A stretch of 64,000 nucleotides of DNA from a bacterium. GTDB taxonomy: Bacteria > Myxococcota_A > UBA9160 > UBA4427. This document shows, in pieces, positions 1 to 8,720 of the stretch (position 1 is its first letter; every line of letters starts with the position of its first letter). Under the pieces are notes generated by a model. That model saw only the letters and a program-made list of their open reading frames with translations. It searched no databases and was not told where the DNA came from. Location of the stretch: contig JANSYR010000005.1 of NCBI GenBank assembly GCA_024742285.1, positions 124,001 through 188,000 of the forward strand. Direction: 5' to 3'. Made by a program: the position numbers and the translations under genes.

Positions 1-1128
1 GGAGGTGTGTGCGTCGGTGCTTCCGATCACGCCCATCTTGAAGGGGTTCGCACCGATCCGCGCTTCCTCGCCGAGTCCATTCTTGAAGGCCTGGCGGAGG
101 TACTCGTACTGGATCTGCTCGTCCTGCTTCGGCGTGGAGGGCGTCCCGATGTTCCCCGTGTCCCAGTTCTCGAAGTCCGCGAATTCGTCGTCGGGGGAGA
201 GGAGGGGATGCGACTCGCTGTCGCCCTTGATCTGGGTGATCTCGGCGATCGGCTCGTGCCGACTGCGACGCAGCGCATAGTCGCGATCGAAGGGACGGCC
301 ATCGCTCTGTTCGAGGGAGAACATCTGGCCGTTGCTCATGTTCGGGTTGTGGGGAATCGCGAGGATCGTCCCGCCGGTCTCCGATTCGTAGTCCTCCATG
401 AAGTCCCAGAGATCTTCCGGGCGTTCTCCTTCGAACGAGGATCGCGGGATCATCCTGCCCGCGACGTCGCCGCCGTCGCCGTAGACCACGACCCGGTGGA
501 GGTTGTCACCCCTGGGCATGGCGCTCCACTCGAATCCGATCAGCGCGCTGAATCGGCCCGGCTCGTTCGCCTCGTCCGCGAGCCGCGTGATCTCGTTCCA
601 GATGCTCCGCTTGAAGGCGGCGTTGTCGATGATCGGCTCGGAGGCCATCAGGCTCGCGATCACCTCGGAGATGACCGCGTACTGGCTCTCCTCGTCCCCG
701 CGAACACCTTCGGAGAGGCGTCGACCGACAGGGTCGGCCAGCAGGGCCGCGTCGCCCGCGCGGAGGGCCGGCAGCAGCCCCATGTATTCGGCGTGGTCGG
801 AGACGACGAGGAAGTCGAGGGGCGCCTCGAGGCGCGCGGTCATGCCGTTGTTGGCGACGACGGCTTCCCCCTTCGCGAACCGGTACGCGTCTGCGGGAGA
901 GAGCCGCGTGTTGCCCATCGAGTTCGCGTCCACGCTGAAGGAGCTGTGGACGTGCGTGTCCCCCCAGAAGACTTCCGTCGGGAAGTCGTCCCGGTGCGCC
1001 GGGGCGTATTGGCTCGGGGGCTCTGCCGCGGAGGCCTGCACGAGGCCTGCGGTAAGCCCGACTACGACGGCGAGTCGGAGCGTCGCCGATCCGGCGGGGG
1101 AAGGAAGAGGAGCATCGGAACGGGCCAT
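1..1128 (-). CDS. DUF3604 (PHP-like) secreted protein, 3' end beyond window
   Basis: Reads leftward from an ATG at 1126-1128 and stays open to base 1, so 376 codons are seen and the C-terminus is missing. The N-terminus has a hydrophobic signal-like stretch (residues 13-32). Next comes FWGDTHVHSSFSVDA (about residue 50) with the metal-binding HVH, then LVVSDHAEY and, near the cut, GVIGSTDAHT. These His/Asp motifs are those of DUF3604, a family related to PHP metallohydrolases with mostly unknown substrates. It is a paralogue of the gene at 28583-30481, which has the same order of motifs. It is divergent from the bactofilin gene across about 205 bp. Likely an exported hydrolase; the substrate cannot be read from the sequence. 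Confidence 0.85.
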   Translation of the reverse strand, partial: MARSDAPLPSPAGSATLRLAVVVGLTAGLVQASAAEPPSQYAPAHRDDFPTEVFWGDTHVHSSFSVDANSMGNTRLSPADAYRFAKGEAVVANNGMTARLEAPLDFLVVSDHAEYMGLLPALRAGDAALLADPVGRRLSEGVRGDEESQYAVISEVIASLMASEPIIDNAAFKRSIWNEITRLADEANEPGRFSALIGFEWSAMPRGDNLHRVVVYGDGGDVAGRMIPRSSFEGERPEDLWDFMEDYESETGGTILAIPHNPNMSNGQMFSLEQSDGRPFDRDYALRRSRHEPIAEITQIKGDSESHPLLSPDDEFADFENWDTGNIGTPSTPKQDEQIQYEYLRQAFKNGLGEEARIGANPFKMGVIGSTDAHTS

Positions 1129-1333
1129 GCGGGCCTCCCAGGGGCTGCGGGACGAGATCGAGCTTAGACCAGCACACTCGAGGGCGACTTTCGCGTCGTG
1201 GAGGTCCCCCTCCGCGTTTCGCGCGCAGGAAATGCGCATCGCGGATGCCGATTCGAGCGGGAAGCGCCCCGAACGGTCACGCTCTTCGGCGGGAGTACAC
1301 TCACGAAAGGGCGTATCGAGAGGGAGGGGCCAG

Positions 1334-2179
1334 ATGGGCCTGTTCAAGCGAGGCAAGAAGGACAAGGGGAAGTCCGGAGGGGACTCCAGGGACGCCACGC
1401 CGACCGATCCGGCGGAGGCCGAGACCGCCGAGTCGTCTCCCCAGAAGGTGGGCGTCGTCTCGGGGGTGTTGTCGACGACCGCGGAGACCGGAGAGGGCGA
1501 GCGCTCGCTCTTCGGGGACGTGGTGTCGCGGCGCTTCGGACCGAACGACGACGAAGGGGACGGCGTCACGCGTCCTCCCCGCCCCGAGGCAGAATCCATG
1601 AACGAAGACACGCCGCCGGAAGACGAGCAGCGCGAGGCCCCGGGCGAGCCCGCGAGCAGGGATCACCTGCGTGCGGTTGAGCCCCTTTTTCCCGATCATC
1701 CGGCGACGCCGGACCTGGAGGTCGACCCCATGGCGCACATCGGACGCGCGACGACGATCACTGGCAACATCGTGGCCGACGAGGATCTCGAGATCCAGGG
1801 CGTCGTCGAGGGCTCGGTCCGGCTCGCGAACCATCAGGTCACGATCGGGGCCGAGGGTCACGTGAAGGCGAGCGTCGATGCCGAGACCGTGATGGTCTAC
1901 GGGCGGATCACCGGCGACGTGATCGCCTCGGATCTCGTCGAGATCGAGAAGGGCGGCATCGTGGGCGGCGACATTCGCGCGCCGAGGATCGTGATGCACG
2001 ACGGGGCGATCGTGGTCGGGGCCCTCGACATGTCGGCGGCGCTGCCGAACGGAGGCGCGAACTTCGAAGCGCCGGACGCACCCGAGCCGGCGGAGTCGCT
2101 GCGACCGGTCGTCTCGTGGGTCAAGCCGGTCGAAGAGTCCGATGACGTCGACGATCCGGGGTCGTCCTCCGACGACTAG
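1334..2179 (+). CDS. Bactofilin (polymer-forming cytoskeletal protein)
   Basis: 281 aa. The first 130 residues are charged, low-complexity and probably disordered (basic MGLFKRGKKDKGK start, then acidic and Pro-rich). Residues about 132-225 form the bactofilin beta-helix domain: GRATTITGNIVADEDLEIQG, then repeated hydrophobic turns such as VTIGAEGHVKASV, VMVYGRITGDVIA and VEIEKGGIVGGDI. Bactofilins self-assemble into membrane-associated filaments involved in cell shape, stalks or chromosome positioning. The long N-terminal extension is larger than in a minimal bactofilin and may be a regulatory or membrane-contact tail. The ATG at 1334 is preceded by GGGAGGGG. A -10-like TACACT lies at 1296-1301. 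Domain assignment is firm; the cellular role is not. Confidence 0.88.
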   Translation: MGLFKRGKKDKGKSGGDSRDATPTDPAEAETAESSPQKVGVVSGVLSTTAETGEGERSLFGDVVSRRFGPNDDEGDGVTRPPRPEAESMNEDTPPEDEQREAPGEPASRDHLRAVEPLFPDHPATPDLEVDPMAHIGRATTITGNIVADEDLEIQGVVEGSVRLANHQVTIGAEGHVKASVDAETVMVYGRITGDVIASDLVEIEKGGIVGGDIRAPRIVMHDGAIVVGALDMSAALPNGGANFEAPDAPEPAESLRPVVSWVKPVEESDDVDDPGSSSDD

Positions 2180-2238
2180 CGCGCGCCCCGATCGAGCTAC
2201 GCTCTCCTGAACGCCGCCCCGATGGGCGCGGAGAGCGC

Positions 2239-2487
2239 GTGGCGGATTCGCGAGGGACAGGTGAGGCGGAAGACTCGGGGGAGACGGCTTCCGTCGATCC
2301 CGGCGCCGTTCTCGCGAGTCCTGTCGCTGTCCCGGGCCTCGCGGGCATCGAGCGTACGCTCTGGCCGCGTTTCGAGCCCGATGCGCCCGACCGGATCGTC
2401 CATCTCCGGCTCGGCCACGCGGCGTGTGCCGAGTCCGCGCCGGTGCTCATCCGGGCGCTCGGGGACGTCGTCGAAGGGGCGCCCTAG
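2239..2487 (+). CDS. Small hypothetical protein, uncertain
   Basis: An 82-codon frame from a GTG at 2239. It is the only candidate in the roughly 335 bp between the bactofilin stop and the MFS start. Third positions are strongly G/C, as in the real genes, and the C-terminal half (residues 40-82) reads like ordinary protein, with IVHLRLGHAACAESAPVLIR. There is no recognisable domain, signal peptide or strong ribosome site. A -10-like TACGCT at 2198-2203 precedes it. It could be a real small ORF ahead of the transporter or just high-GC open sequence. I do not assign a function. Confidence 0.35.
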   Translation: MADSRGTGEAEDSGETASVDPGAVLASPVAVPGLAGIERTLWPRFEPDAPDRIVHLRLGHAACAESAPVLIRALGDVVEGAP

Positions 2488-2514
2488 CGGCGCGAAGGAC
2501 ACGAAGGGACACGC

Positions 2515-3720
2515 ATGTTCAAGGGCTGGTGGATCGTCGCGACGCATTTCCTCGTCCTCTTCCTGACGGTGGGGTTCTATCAGTACGGGCTCCCCCTGCT
2601 CGTGCCGGACGTGATCGAACACTTCGGCGCCGACGCGGCGACGATCAACGCGCTCTTCACCGTCCACGTCGCCGTCGGTCTGGTGGCGGGGCCGATCGCC
2701 GGTCCCCTCGTCGATCGCTGGAGTGCGCGCGGGTTGCTGCTGATCGGCGTCGTCTTCTTCGCGGCCGGAACGGCTTTCCTCGGTCTCGCCTCGAACGTCT
2801 GGGTCTTCGTCCTCGGCGGCGGCCTTCTGCTCGGGGTCTCCGGCTCGCTCTGTGGTCCGATGACCGGATCCGCGGTGATCTCGCGCTTCTTTACAGCGAC
2901 GCGCGGGCGGGCCCTCGGGATCACCGCGATCGGGACCTCGGCGGGTGGCTTCGCGGTCCCGGCGCTGATCGCCGCGGGGGTGGCGGGATTCGGCTGGCAG
3001 ACGACCGTCCTCGCGGTCGCGGCGTTGGTGATCGTCGTGCTCGTTCCGCTCCTCGTCTTCCGGTTCTGGAACGAGCCGGAAGCGGCAGGCGTGGCGATGG
3101 AGCCGGCGCCGGAAGGCGCGGCGGCCCAGGGCGACGCGCAGGCGGGGATGACGACGGGCGAGATCCTGCGCCAGCCTCCCTTCTGGCTCTTCAGCGCCTC
3201 GATCGCGATCTTCATCGCCGTCTTCACGTCGACGATCTTCAACCTGGGCCTGCACTTCGCGGATCAGGGGCTCGGCCCCGATCAGGCGAAGACGCTGATG
3301 CAGCTGGTCGCGGTCGGAGGGATCGCGGGCAAGCTCGGCGTCGGAGAGCTCGCCGACCGCGTTCCGCTCAAGCTCATCTTCCTCGCGGCGATCGGCGCGA
3401 CGGCGGGGGCACTCGCGATCTTTCTGGCGGAGCCGGGCTATCCCGTCCTGCTCGCGGCGATGCTCCTGCTCGGGGTCGCGACGGGCGGCCTCCTCCCGGT
3501 CTGGAATGCGCTCGTGCCACGCATCTTCGGCGTCGCCAACTTCGGTCGGACGATGGGATTGCAGGGGCCGGTGATCTCGCTGACGACGATGGCCGTCTAT
3601 CCCCTGGTCGGGAGCGTGCGGGACGCGACCGGGAGCTATGCCGCCGTCTTCCAGGGGGATCTCGTCGCGCTGGCGGTCGCCGTCGCGGTCGTGCTTCCGC
3701 TTCGGGATGGCCGCGACTAG
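2515..3720 (+). CDS. MFS transporter, 12 TM (monocarboxylate-porter-like)
   Basis: 401 aa, the usual MFS length. Hydrophobic helices fill two halves separated by a polar loop at about residues 185-220, which carries an acidic/Ala-rich stretch. The loop between helices 2 and 3 has the MFS motif-A signature in GPLVDRWSARGLLL (about 63-76). Glycine-rich helices such as GGGLLLGVSGSLCGP resemble the OFA/monocarboxylate porter branch, which moves organic acids across the inner membrane. It is followed 93 bp later by an amidohydrolase and two P450s on the same strand, so it may import or export their substrate or product; that link is inference. The start is ATG at 2515. Confidence 0.85.
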   Translation: MFKGWWIVATHFLVLFLTVGFYQYGLPLLVPDVIEHFGADAATINALFTVHVAVGLVAGPIAGPLVDRWSARGLLLIGVVFFAAGTAFLGLASNVWVFVLGGGLLLGVSGSLCGPMTGSAVISRFFTATRGRALGITAIGTSAGGFAVPALIAAGVAGFGWQTTVLAVAALVIVVLVPLLVFRFWNEPEAAGVAMEPAPEGAAAQGDAQAGMTTGEILRQPPFWLFSASIAIFIAVFTSTIFNLGLHFADQGLGPDQAKTLMQLVAVGGIAGKLGVGELADRVPLKLIFLAAIGATAGALAIFLAEPGYPVLLAAMLLLGVATGGLLPVWNALVPRIFGVANFGRTMGLQGPVISLTTMAVYPLVGSVRDATGSYAAVFQGDLVALAVAVAVVLPLRDGRD

Positions 3721-3813
3721 AGCGCCCCGGCGCGCTGCGAAAGTCGTTCGATCGCCACGCTCCAGGCGGTTATGCTCGCCCATGGCTCGAGAAGAACCCA
3801 GGAGTCCCGATTC

Positions 3814-5475
3814 ATGCCTCACGACCTCGTCATCCGGAACGGCCAGCTGATCGACGGAACCGGCGCCCCGAGCGTGCGCGGCGACCTCGCGATCGACGGC
3901 GACACGATCACCGCCGTCGGGCAGGTCGACGGCGAGGGCGCGCGCGAGATCGACGCCGCAGGGCACGCGGTCACGCCGGGCTTCGTCGACATCCATACCC
4001 ATCTCGACGCGCAGATCGGCTGGGATCCCTACCTGACGCCGATCAGCTGGCACGGCGTCACGACGGCGCTCCTCGGCAACTGCGGCGTGACCTTCGCGCC
4101 GGTCCGACCGAACGACGCCGACACCCTGGCCAACATGATGGAGACGGTCGAGGACATTCCGGCGGACGCGATCCTCGGCGGCCTTCCCTGGAACTGGGAG
4201 GGGTACGGCGGCTATCTCGACGCGGTCGAGGGGCTCGATCCGGCGATCAACGTCGCGGGTCTGGTCGGTCACTGCGCCGTCCGCTTCTACGTCATGGGCG
4301 AGCGCGCGGTCGACGAGCAGCCGACCGCGGAGGAGCTCGCCCGGATGGGCGAAGTCGTCGCCGAGTCGATCCAGGCCGGCGCCGTCGGCTTCTCGACCTC
4401 GCGGATCATCGGCCACCGTCTTCCCGACGGCCGCGACGTGCCCGGAACCCACGCCGCCCACGAGGAGCTGGTCGCCATCGCCGAGGCCGTGAAGGGCGCG
4501 GGCGGGGGCCTCATGCAGAACGTCCTGAATCTGGCGGGCGACTTCGAAGGCGAGCTGGAGCTGATCCGCAAGCAGGCGGAGGCCACCGGCGACCGCGTCC
4601 TCTTCTCGATCACCGCGGGCAACTCCGATGCCTCCGGGCGACTCTTCACCGACCGCATCGCGAAGCTTCGCGAGTCGGGGCTCGACGTGAACGGGATCGC
4701 GATTCCTCGGGGCTCCGGCTTCGTCTCCGGGCTGATGGCGACGATGCCCTGGGGATTCGGCGCCTGGAAGGCGTTGGCGGAGAAGGACTTCGCGGGCCGA
4801 CTCGCGGCGATCCGGGATCCGGACATGGTGGCTGCGCTGGTGGCGGACGCGCGCGAGGACCGGGGCTTCTTCGCGCAGACGCCCAAGTTCTGGCTGGGAG
4901 ACGGCGAGACGCCCAACTACGTGTTCGACGCGGAGAGCGACCTCGAGACCCTGGCGAAGCGGGCGGGCGAGGAGCCCGCCGAAACCTGGCTCCGACTCAG
5001 CCGCGAGAGCGACGGCGAAGCGCTCTTCTGCATGCGCTTGTTCAACCCGAACCTGCGCGCGGTGGCCGACCTGATCTCGCTCGGCGACGTGCTGCCGGGG
5101 CTGGGGGACGCCGGAGCGCACGTGGGGCAGGTGATGGACGCGGGCTGGTGCTCCTTCGTCCTGTCGCACTGGGTACGTGAGGAACAGCTCTTCACCGTCG
5201 AGGAAGCCGTCCGACGGATGAGTTCTGCGCCGGCGCGGATCATCGGCGCCCGGGATCGTGGCACCCTCGCGGTCGGCAAGAAGGCGGACGTGAACGTGAT
5301 CGACCTCGGTCGCGTGAGCGAGCGGATGCCGGAGTTCGTGCACGACTTCCCCGGCGGCGCTGGGCGCTTCGTCCAGAAGGGACGCGGCTTCCGAGCGACG
5401 ATCTGCAACGGGGTCCCGATCCTCGAGAACGACGAGCACGTGGGCGCGCGAAGCGGCCGCGTCCTGCGGTCCTGA
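3814..5475 (+). CDS. Amidohydrolase, N-acyl-D-amino-acid deacylase-like
   Basis: 553 aa when started at the ATG at 3814, which has GGAG ten bases upstream; an in-frame start further up at 3772 lacks one. It begins with the small beta-sandwich typical of the amidohydrolase superfamily (LVIRNGQLIDGTG). The metal site GFVDIHTHLDAQ follows (His61, His63), then NCGVTFAP, LVGHCAVR and the late GLGDAGAHVGQV with the conserved Asp. This layout matches D-aminoacylase and related D-hydantoinase-fold enzymes. A paralogue of similar length lies at 39684-41408. It sits 13 bp ahead of a P450, in an apparent MFS-amidohydrolase-P450-P450 operon. The true substrate may not be an acyl-D-amino acid, as this clade is broad. 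Confidence 0.82.
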   Translation: MPHDLVIRNGQLIDGTGAPSVRGDLAIDGDTITAVGQVDGEGAREIDAAGHAVTPGFVDIHTHLDAQIGWDPYLTPISWHGVTTALLGNCGVTFAPVRPNDADTLANMMETVEDIPADAILGGLPWNWEGYGGYLDAVEGLDPAINVAGLVGHCAVRFYVMGERAVDEQPTAEELARMGEVVAESIQAGAVGFSTSRIIGHRLPDGRDVPGTHAAHEELVAIAEAVKGAGGGLMQNVLNLAGDFEGELELIRKQAEATGDRVLFSITAGNSDASGRLFTDRIAKLRESGLDVNGIAIPRGSGFVSGLMATMPWGFGAWKALAEKDFAGRLAAIRDPDMVAALVADAREDRGFFAQTPKFWLGDGETPNYVFDAESDLETLAKRAGEEPAETWLRLSRESDGEALFCMRLFNPNLRAVADLISLGDVLPGLGDAGAHVGQVMDAGWCSFVLSHWVREEQLFTVEEAVRRMSSAPARIIGARDRGTLAVGKKADVNVIDLGRVSERMPEFVHDFPGGAGRFVQKGRGFRATICNGVPILENDEHVGARSGRVLRS

Positions 5476-5488
5476 AGGGGGTGAGACG

Positions 5489-6715
5489 ATGAACGGCCGC
5501 GGCAACCTGCCCGACGACTTCGATTTCGATCCCTTCGATCCGTCCTCCTTCGACGATCCCTATCCGGCCTGGGCGATGTTGCGGGAGCACGCGCCGGCCT
5601 ACCGCCGTCCGACCGCGGAGGCGCGAGTCTGGCCGCATTTCTGGATGATCACCCGCGCGCACGACGTGAACGACGCCCTGGCGGACTGGCGGACCTTCTC
5701 GTCGGCGACGGGAACGCTGATCGACACCGACATCTCGCTGATTCCGCCCAACATCTTCAACATGGACCCGCCCCGCCACGACGAGCTGCGCGCGATCCTG
5801 GCGCGGGTGCTGACGCCGGCGCGGGTGGCTGGACTCGAGGAGGGAGTCCGGGCGAGCGCGACCGAGGTGCTCGAGCCGCTCCTCGAAGGCGGCGGCTTCG
5901 ATCTCGCGACGCAGTACTCACAGCTGATCCCGACGCTCACGATGTGCGAGCTGATGGACCTGCCGATCTCCGATCGCGGGCGGTTCCTGCAGTGGAACAT
6001 GGACACGCTCGCCGGAAACGATTTCACGAGCGACGCGGCGCTGCGGGCCTATGAAGAGATGGGCAACTACTGGACCGATCTCGTGGCCGAACGTCGCGTA
6101 CAGCGGGGGAACGACCTGATCTCCCAGATCCTGCACAACCAGGGGGACGTCGACCCGCTCTCCGACGAAGAGGTCGGCGGCTTCTGCTCGCTCCTCCATG
6201 ACGCGTCCCAGAACACGACCATGAACATGATCGCCGGCGGCGCGCTCGCCCTCGCGGCGTTCCCGGACGAGCGACGCAAGCTGGTCGACGAGCCCGGACG
6301 GTGGGGCCGCGCGCTCGAGGAGCTGCTCCGCTTCGTTTCGCCGGTCCAGGGGCTCGCGCGCTCGACCACCCGGGACGTCGAGATCGGCGGTGAGACGATT
6401 CCTGCAGGCGAGCAGGTGCTGCTCTGCTACGGCTCGGCGAATCACGACCCGACCGTGTTTCCGGATCCCGAAGTCCTCGATCTCGAGCGCGACGCGAAGA
6501 ACCACTGGACCTTCGGCCACGGGATCCACTTCTGTCTCGGGAACGCCGTGGCGCGACTCGAGACGCGCATCGCCCTCGAAGTATTGACCGATCGGATTCC
6601 CGACTACGCGGTCGACCCGGACGAGGTCGTGCGAAACCAGCTCGTCCCGACGCGCGGGGTCAGCCGCGCGCCGCTCGCGTTCGAGCCGGGGCAGGTGAGG
6701 GCGGCGCGGACGTGA
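5489..6715 (+). CDS. Cytochrome P450 (CYP), first of a tandem pair
   Basis: 408 aa, the usual length of a soluble bacterial P450. The heme-thiolate loop is FGHGIHFCLGNAVAR (about residue 338), and the ExxR of helix K is EELLR. The oxygen-activation segment of helix I reads HDASQNTTMN, so the usual acidic residue before the Thr pair is Asn, while TT is kept. MDPPRHDELR (about residue 90) is the common helix-C region motif. The enzyme should hydroxylate a hydrophobic substrate using a ferredoxin partner; no ferredoxin gene is nearby. Its stop overlaps the start of the second P450 by 4 bp (GTGA), so the two are translationally coupled. In steroid-degrading bacteria such P450s often oxidise side chains; here this is inference. 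Confidence 0.9.
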   Translation: MNGRGNLPDDFDFDPFDPSSFDDPYPAWAMLREHAPAYRRPTAEARVWPHFWMITRAHDVNDALADWRTFSSATGTLIDTDISLIPPNIFNMDPPRHDELRAILARVLTPARVAGLEEGVRASATEVLEPLLEGGGFDLATQYSQLIPTLTMCELMDLPISDRGRFLQWNMDTLAGNDFTSDAALRAYEEMGNYWTDLVAERRVQRGNDLISQILHNQGDVDPLSDEEVGGFCSLLHDASQNTTMNMIAGGALALAAFPDERRKLVDEPGRWGRALEELLRFVSPVQGLARSTTRDVEIGGETIPAGEQVLLCYGSANHDPTVFPDPEVLDLERDAKNHWTFGHGIHFCLGNAVARLETRIALEVLTDRIPDYAVDPDEVVRNQLVPTRGVSRAPLAFEPGQVRAART

Positions 6716-7953
6716 GCGAAGCAGGCGAGGGCGGGCGAATGACCGTGGACGAGGCGTATCGGTTCGACCCGACCGATCCGGAGCAGGCCAAGGACTTCGA
6801 GCGGATGGCTCGGATCCGGCGCGAGAAGCCGGTGTGTCGTCCGGCGGAAGGGGTCGTGCTCACCACGCGCTACGAGGACACGGCGAAGGGCTTTCGCGAT
6901 GCGAAGCGCTACTCGAGCGTGGGCGACATGCGCGCGCCGGGCGTGGTCGTGCCCGAGGAGGAGAGCTTCCTCGGCGAGATCGACGCGCCGCTCCATCCGA
7001 AGATCCGCCGCATCCTGCTGAAGGGCTTCACGCGGAGTCAGGCCCGGGACGCGGAGTCGTGGACGCGGGCGGAGGTGAAGCGGCGGCTCGCCGGGATCGT
7101 CGAGCGGGGCGGAGGCGACCTGATGGCGGAGCTCGGAATTCCGCTGCCGGGCTCGGTGTCGGCGCACTCTCTGGGGATTCCGGATGCGCTCCACGACGAG
7201 GTCATGGGGTGGTGCAACGACCTGCTCCACAGCACCTGGCCGACGACCGGGGAGACCGAGAAGGGCAAGGGGATCGAGGCCTGCTTTCCGGAGCTCGCCG
7301 CCTGCCTCGACGAGATGATTCGCGAACGGGCGGAGGGGGGGCACGGCACGCCGGACGATCTCTTGTCGTTGATGGTCCGGTCGAAGACCGACGATGGCTG
7401 GTCGATCGGCGCGCACCATGCGCGGACGCTCGTCGTGAACATCCTCGCGGGCTCGCTCTCGGCCAGCTACATGCTCGGCAACCTCTTCTACCGGATGCTG
7501 ACCGACGCGGGCTTCACGGCGGCGCTCCGGCGGGACGCCACCCTGATCCCGAAGGCCGTCGAGGAGTCCCTGCGGCTCGAGGCCCCGGTCACGTTCCTGA
7601 TGCGGACGGCCCGGGAGGACGGGGAGCTCGGTGGCTGCCCCATCCAGGCAGGTGACCACATCATGCTCCACATCGGCGCTGCGAACCGGGATCCCGAGGT
7701 CTACCCCGATCCCGAATCCTTCCGGCTCGACCGCGAGGACCCACCGGAGCACCTCTCATTCGGGATCGGGCCACACATCTGCCTGGGCAACCACCTGACG
7801 CGCCTGGTCGGCCGTGTGGCCCTCGAGGAGTTGCTCGCCGTCCTGGCCGAGCGTGACGTGACCCTCGCGCCGGGCTTCACCTGGGAGTGCGTGCAGCACC
7901 TGCAGGAGTACGGGCCCGAACGCCTCGACGTGGTCGTCGTCGGCCTCGACTAG
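6712..7953 (+). CDS. Cytochrome P450 (CYP), second of a tandem pair
   Basis: 413 aa from the GTG at 6712, which overlaps the previous stop; an ATG at 6739 is a possible alternative. The heme loop FGIGPHICLGNHLTR and helix-K EESLR are present. Helix I reads NILAGSLSASYML: the usual acid-alcohol pair (D/E-T) is replaced by S-A-S, so the conserved Thr that supports proton delivery is absent. That occurs in some P450s that use peroxide or substrate-assisted chemistry. It ends by sharing the palindrome CTAG with the convergent SDR stop (7950-7953), leaving no space between the genes. Partner or heterologous function of the pair is unknown. Confidence 0.88.
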   Translation: MSEAGEGGRMTVDEAYRFDPTDPEQAKDFERMARIRREKPVCRPAEGVVLTTRYEDTAKGFRDAKRYSSVGDMRAPGVVVPEEESFLGEIDAPLHPKIRRILLKGFTRSQARDAESWTRAEVKRRLAGIVERGGGDLMAELGIPLPGSVSAHSLGIPDALHDEVMGWCNDLLHSTWPTTGETEKGKGIEACFPELAACLDEMIRERAEGGHGTPDDLLSLMVRSKTDDGWSIGAHHARTLVVNILAGSLSASYMLGNLFYRMLTDAGFTAALRRDATLIPKAVEESLRLEAPVTFLMRTAREDGELGGCPIQAGDHIMLHIGAANRDPEVYPDPESFRLDREDPPEHLSFGIGPHICLGNHLTRLVGRVALEELLAVLAERDVTLAPGFTWECVQHLQEYGPERLDVVVVGLD

Positions 7954-8720
7954 ACGGCGGGACAGCTTCCGCCGTCGACCATGAGCGTGTGCCCCGTGAC
8001 GTAGCGGGCGTCGTCCGAAAGCAGGAAGCGCGCCGCGCGACCGATGTCCTCGGTCGAGTCGCCGAGGCGCCGGAGCGGATTGCGGCCCAGCACGCGTTCG
8101 GCCATGGCGGGATCCATCTCGAACGCGCGCTCCATCGCCGGGGTCGAGGCCAGCGGCGCGATCGAGTTGACGCGCACCCCGTCCCGACCCCACTCGCGAG
8201 CGAGAGCCCGGGCGAATCCGCGCTGGGCCCCCTTCACGCCGGCGTAGGGCGACAGCTTCGCCTTGCCCTCGAAGCCCGCCTCGGAGGTCATCAGGAGGAG
8301 CGAGCCCTGGCTCGCCTTGAGCGCGTCGAAGCTCGCGCGAGCGAGGCTGTGGAGCGCGCGCAGAGCGACGTTCACGTGATCCTGGAAGTCTGCGAGGGAA
8401 ACTTCGGCGAGCGCGACGGGAACCGGCGAGAGGCCGCTCGTCGCGTTGTGCACGACGCCGTCGAGGCGCCCGTCGGCCTCGACGATCGTCGCGATCGCGG
8501 CGTGGGCGGAGCGCGGATCGCCGACGTCGCAGGAGACGAAACGGCCTCGTCCTCCGCGCGCGTCGACCTCGGCGGCCACTTCGCTCCCTTCCTTCTCGCG
8601 CCGCGCCGCGATCCAGACCTGCCATCCGGCCTCGGCGCAGGCGAGGGCGATGCCGCGGCCGACGCCGCCGGTGGCGCCGGTGACCACGACCGTGCGTCGT
8701 TCGTCGTTCGAAGCGGTCAT
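7950..8720 (-). CDS. Short-chain dehydrogenase/reductase (SDR)
   Basis: 256 aa classical SDR, starting at the ATG at 8718-8720. The cofactor motif is TGATGGVGRGIA (residues 15-26), the structural motif is VHNATSG (usual NNAG), and the catalytic set is MTSEAGF then YAGVK. The C-terminal TGHTLMVDGG closes the fold. It should oxidise or reduce a secondary alcohol/ketone with NAD(P)H. It is encoded downstream of, and overlaps by 4 bp (ATGA), the degenerate SDR at 8717-9343, so the two are made together. Substrate not determined; hydroxysteroid or fatty acyl substrates are both possible. Confidence 0.85.
   Translation of the reverse strand: MTASNDERRTVVVTGATGGVGRGIALACAEAGWQVWIAARREKEGSEVAAEVDARGGRGRFVSCDVGDPRSAHAAIATIVEADGRLDGVVHNATSGLSPVPVALAEVSLADFQDHVNVALRALHSLARASFDALKASQGSLLLMTSEAGFEGKAKLSPYAGVKGAQRGFARALAREWGRDGVRVNSIAPLASTPAMERAFEMDPAMAERVLGRNPLRRLGDSTEDIGRAARFLLSDDARYVTGHTLMVDGGSCPAV

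Noticed and set aside
7-1167. 386-codon plus-strand frame at the left edge
   Set aside because: Opposite to the DUF3604 gene, whose minus-strand translation has the metal motifs; the plus-strand product has none.
3721-3813. Possible additional gene or RNA between MFS and amidohydrolase
   Set aside because: Only 93 bp with a -10-like box and a ribosome site; no structure beyond that.
2197-5505. 1102-codon open frame on the minus strand
   Set aside because: It lies antisense to the MFS and amidohydrolase genes, has long Arg/Asp/Glu/His-rich runs and no domain. High G/C at third positions keeps the opposite frame open.
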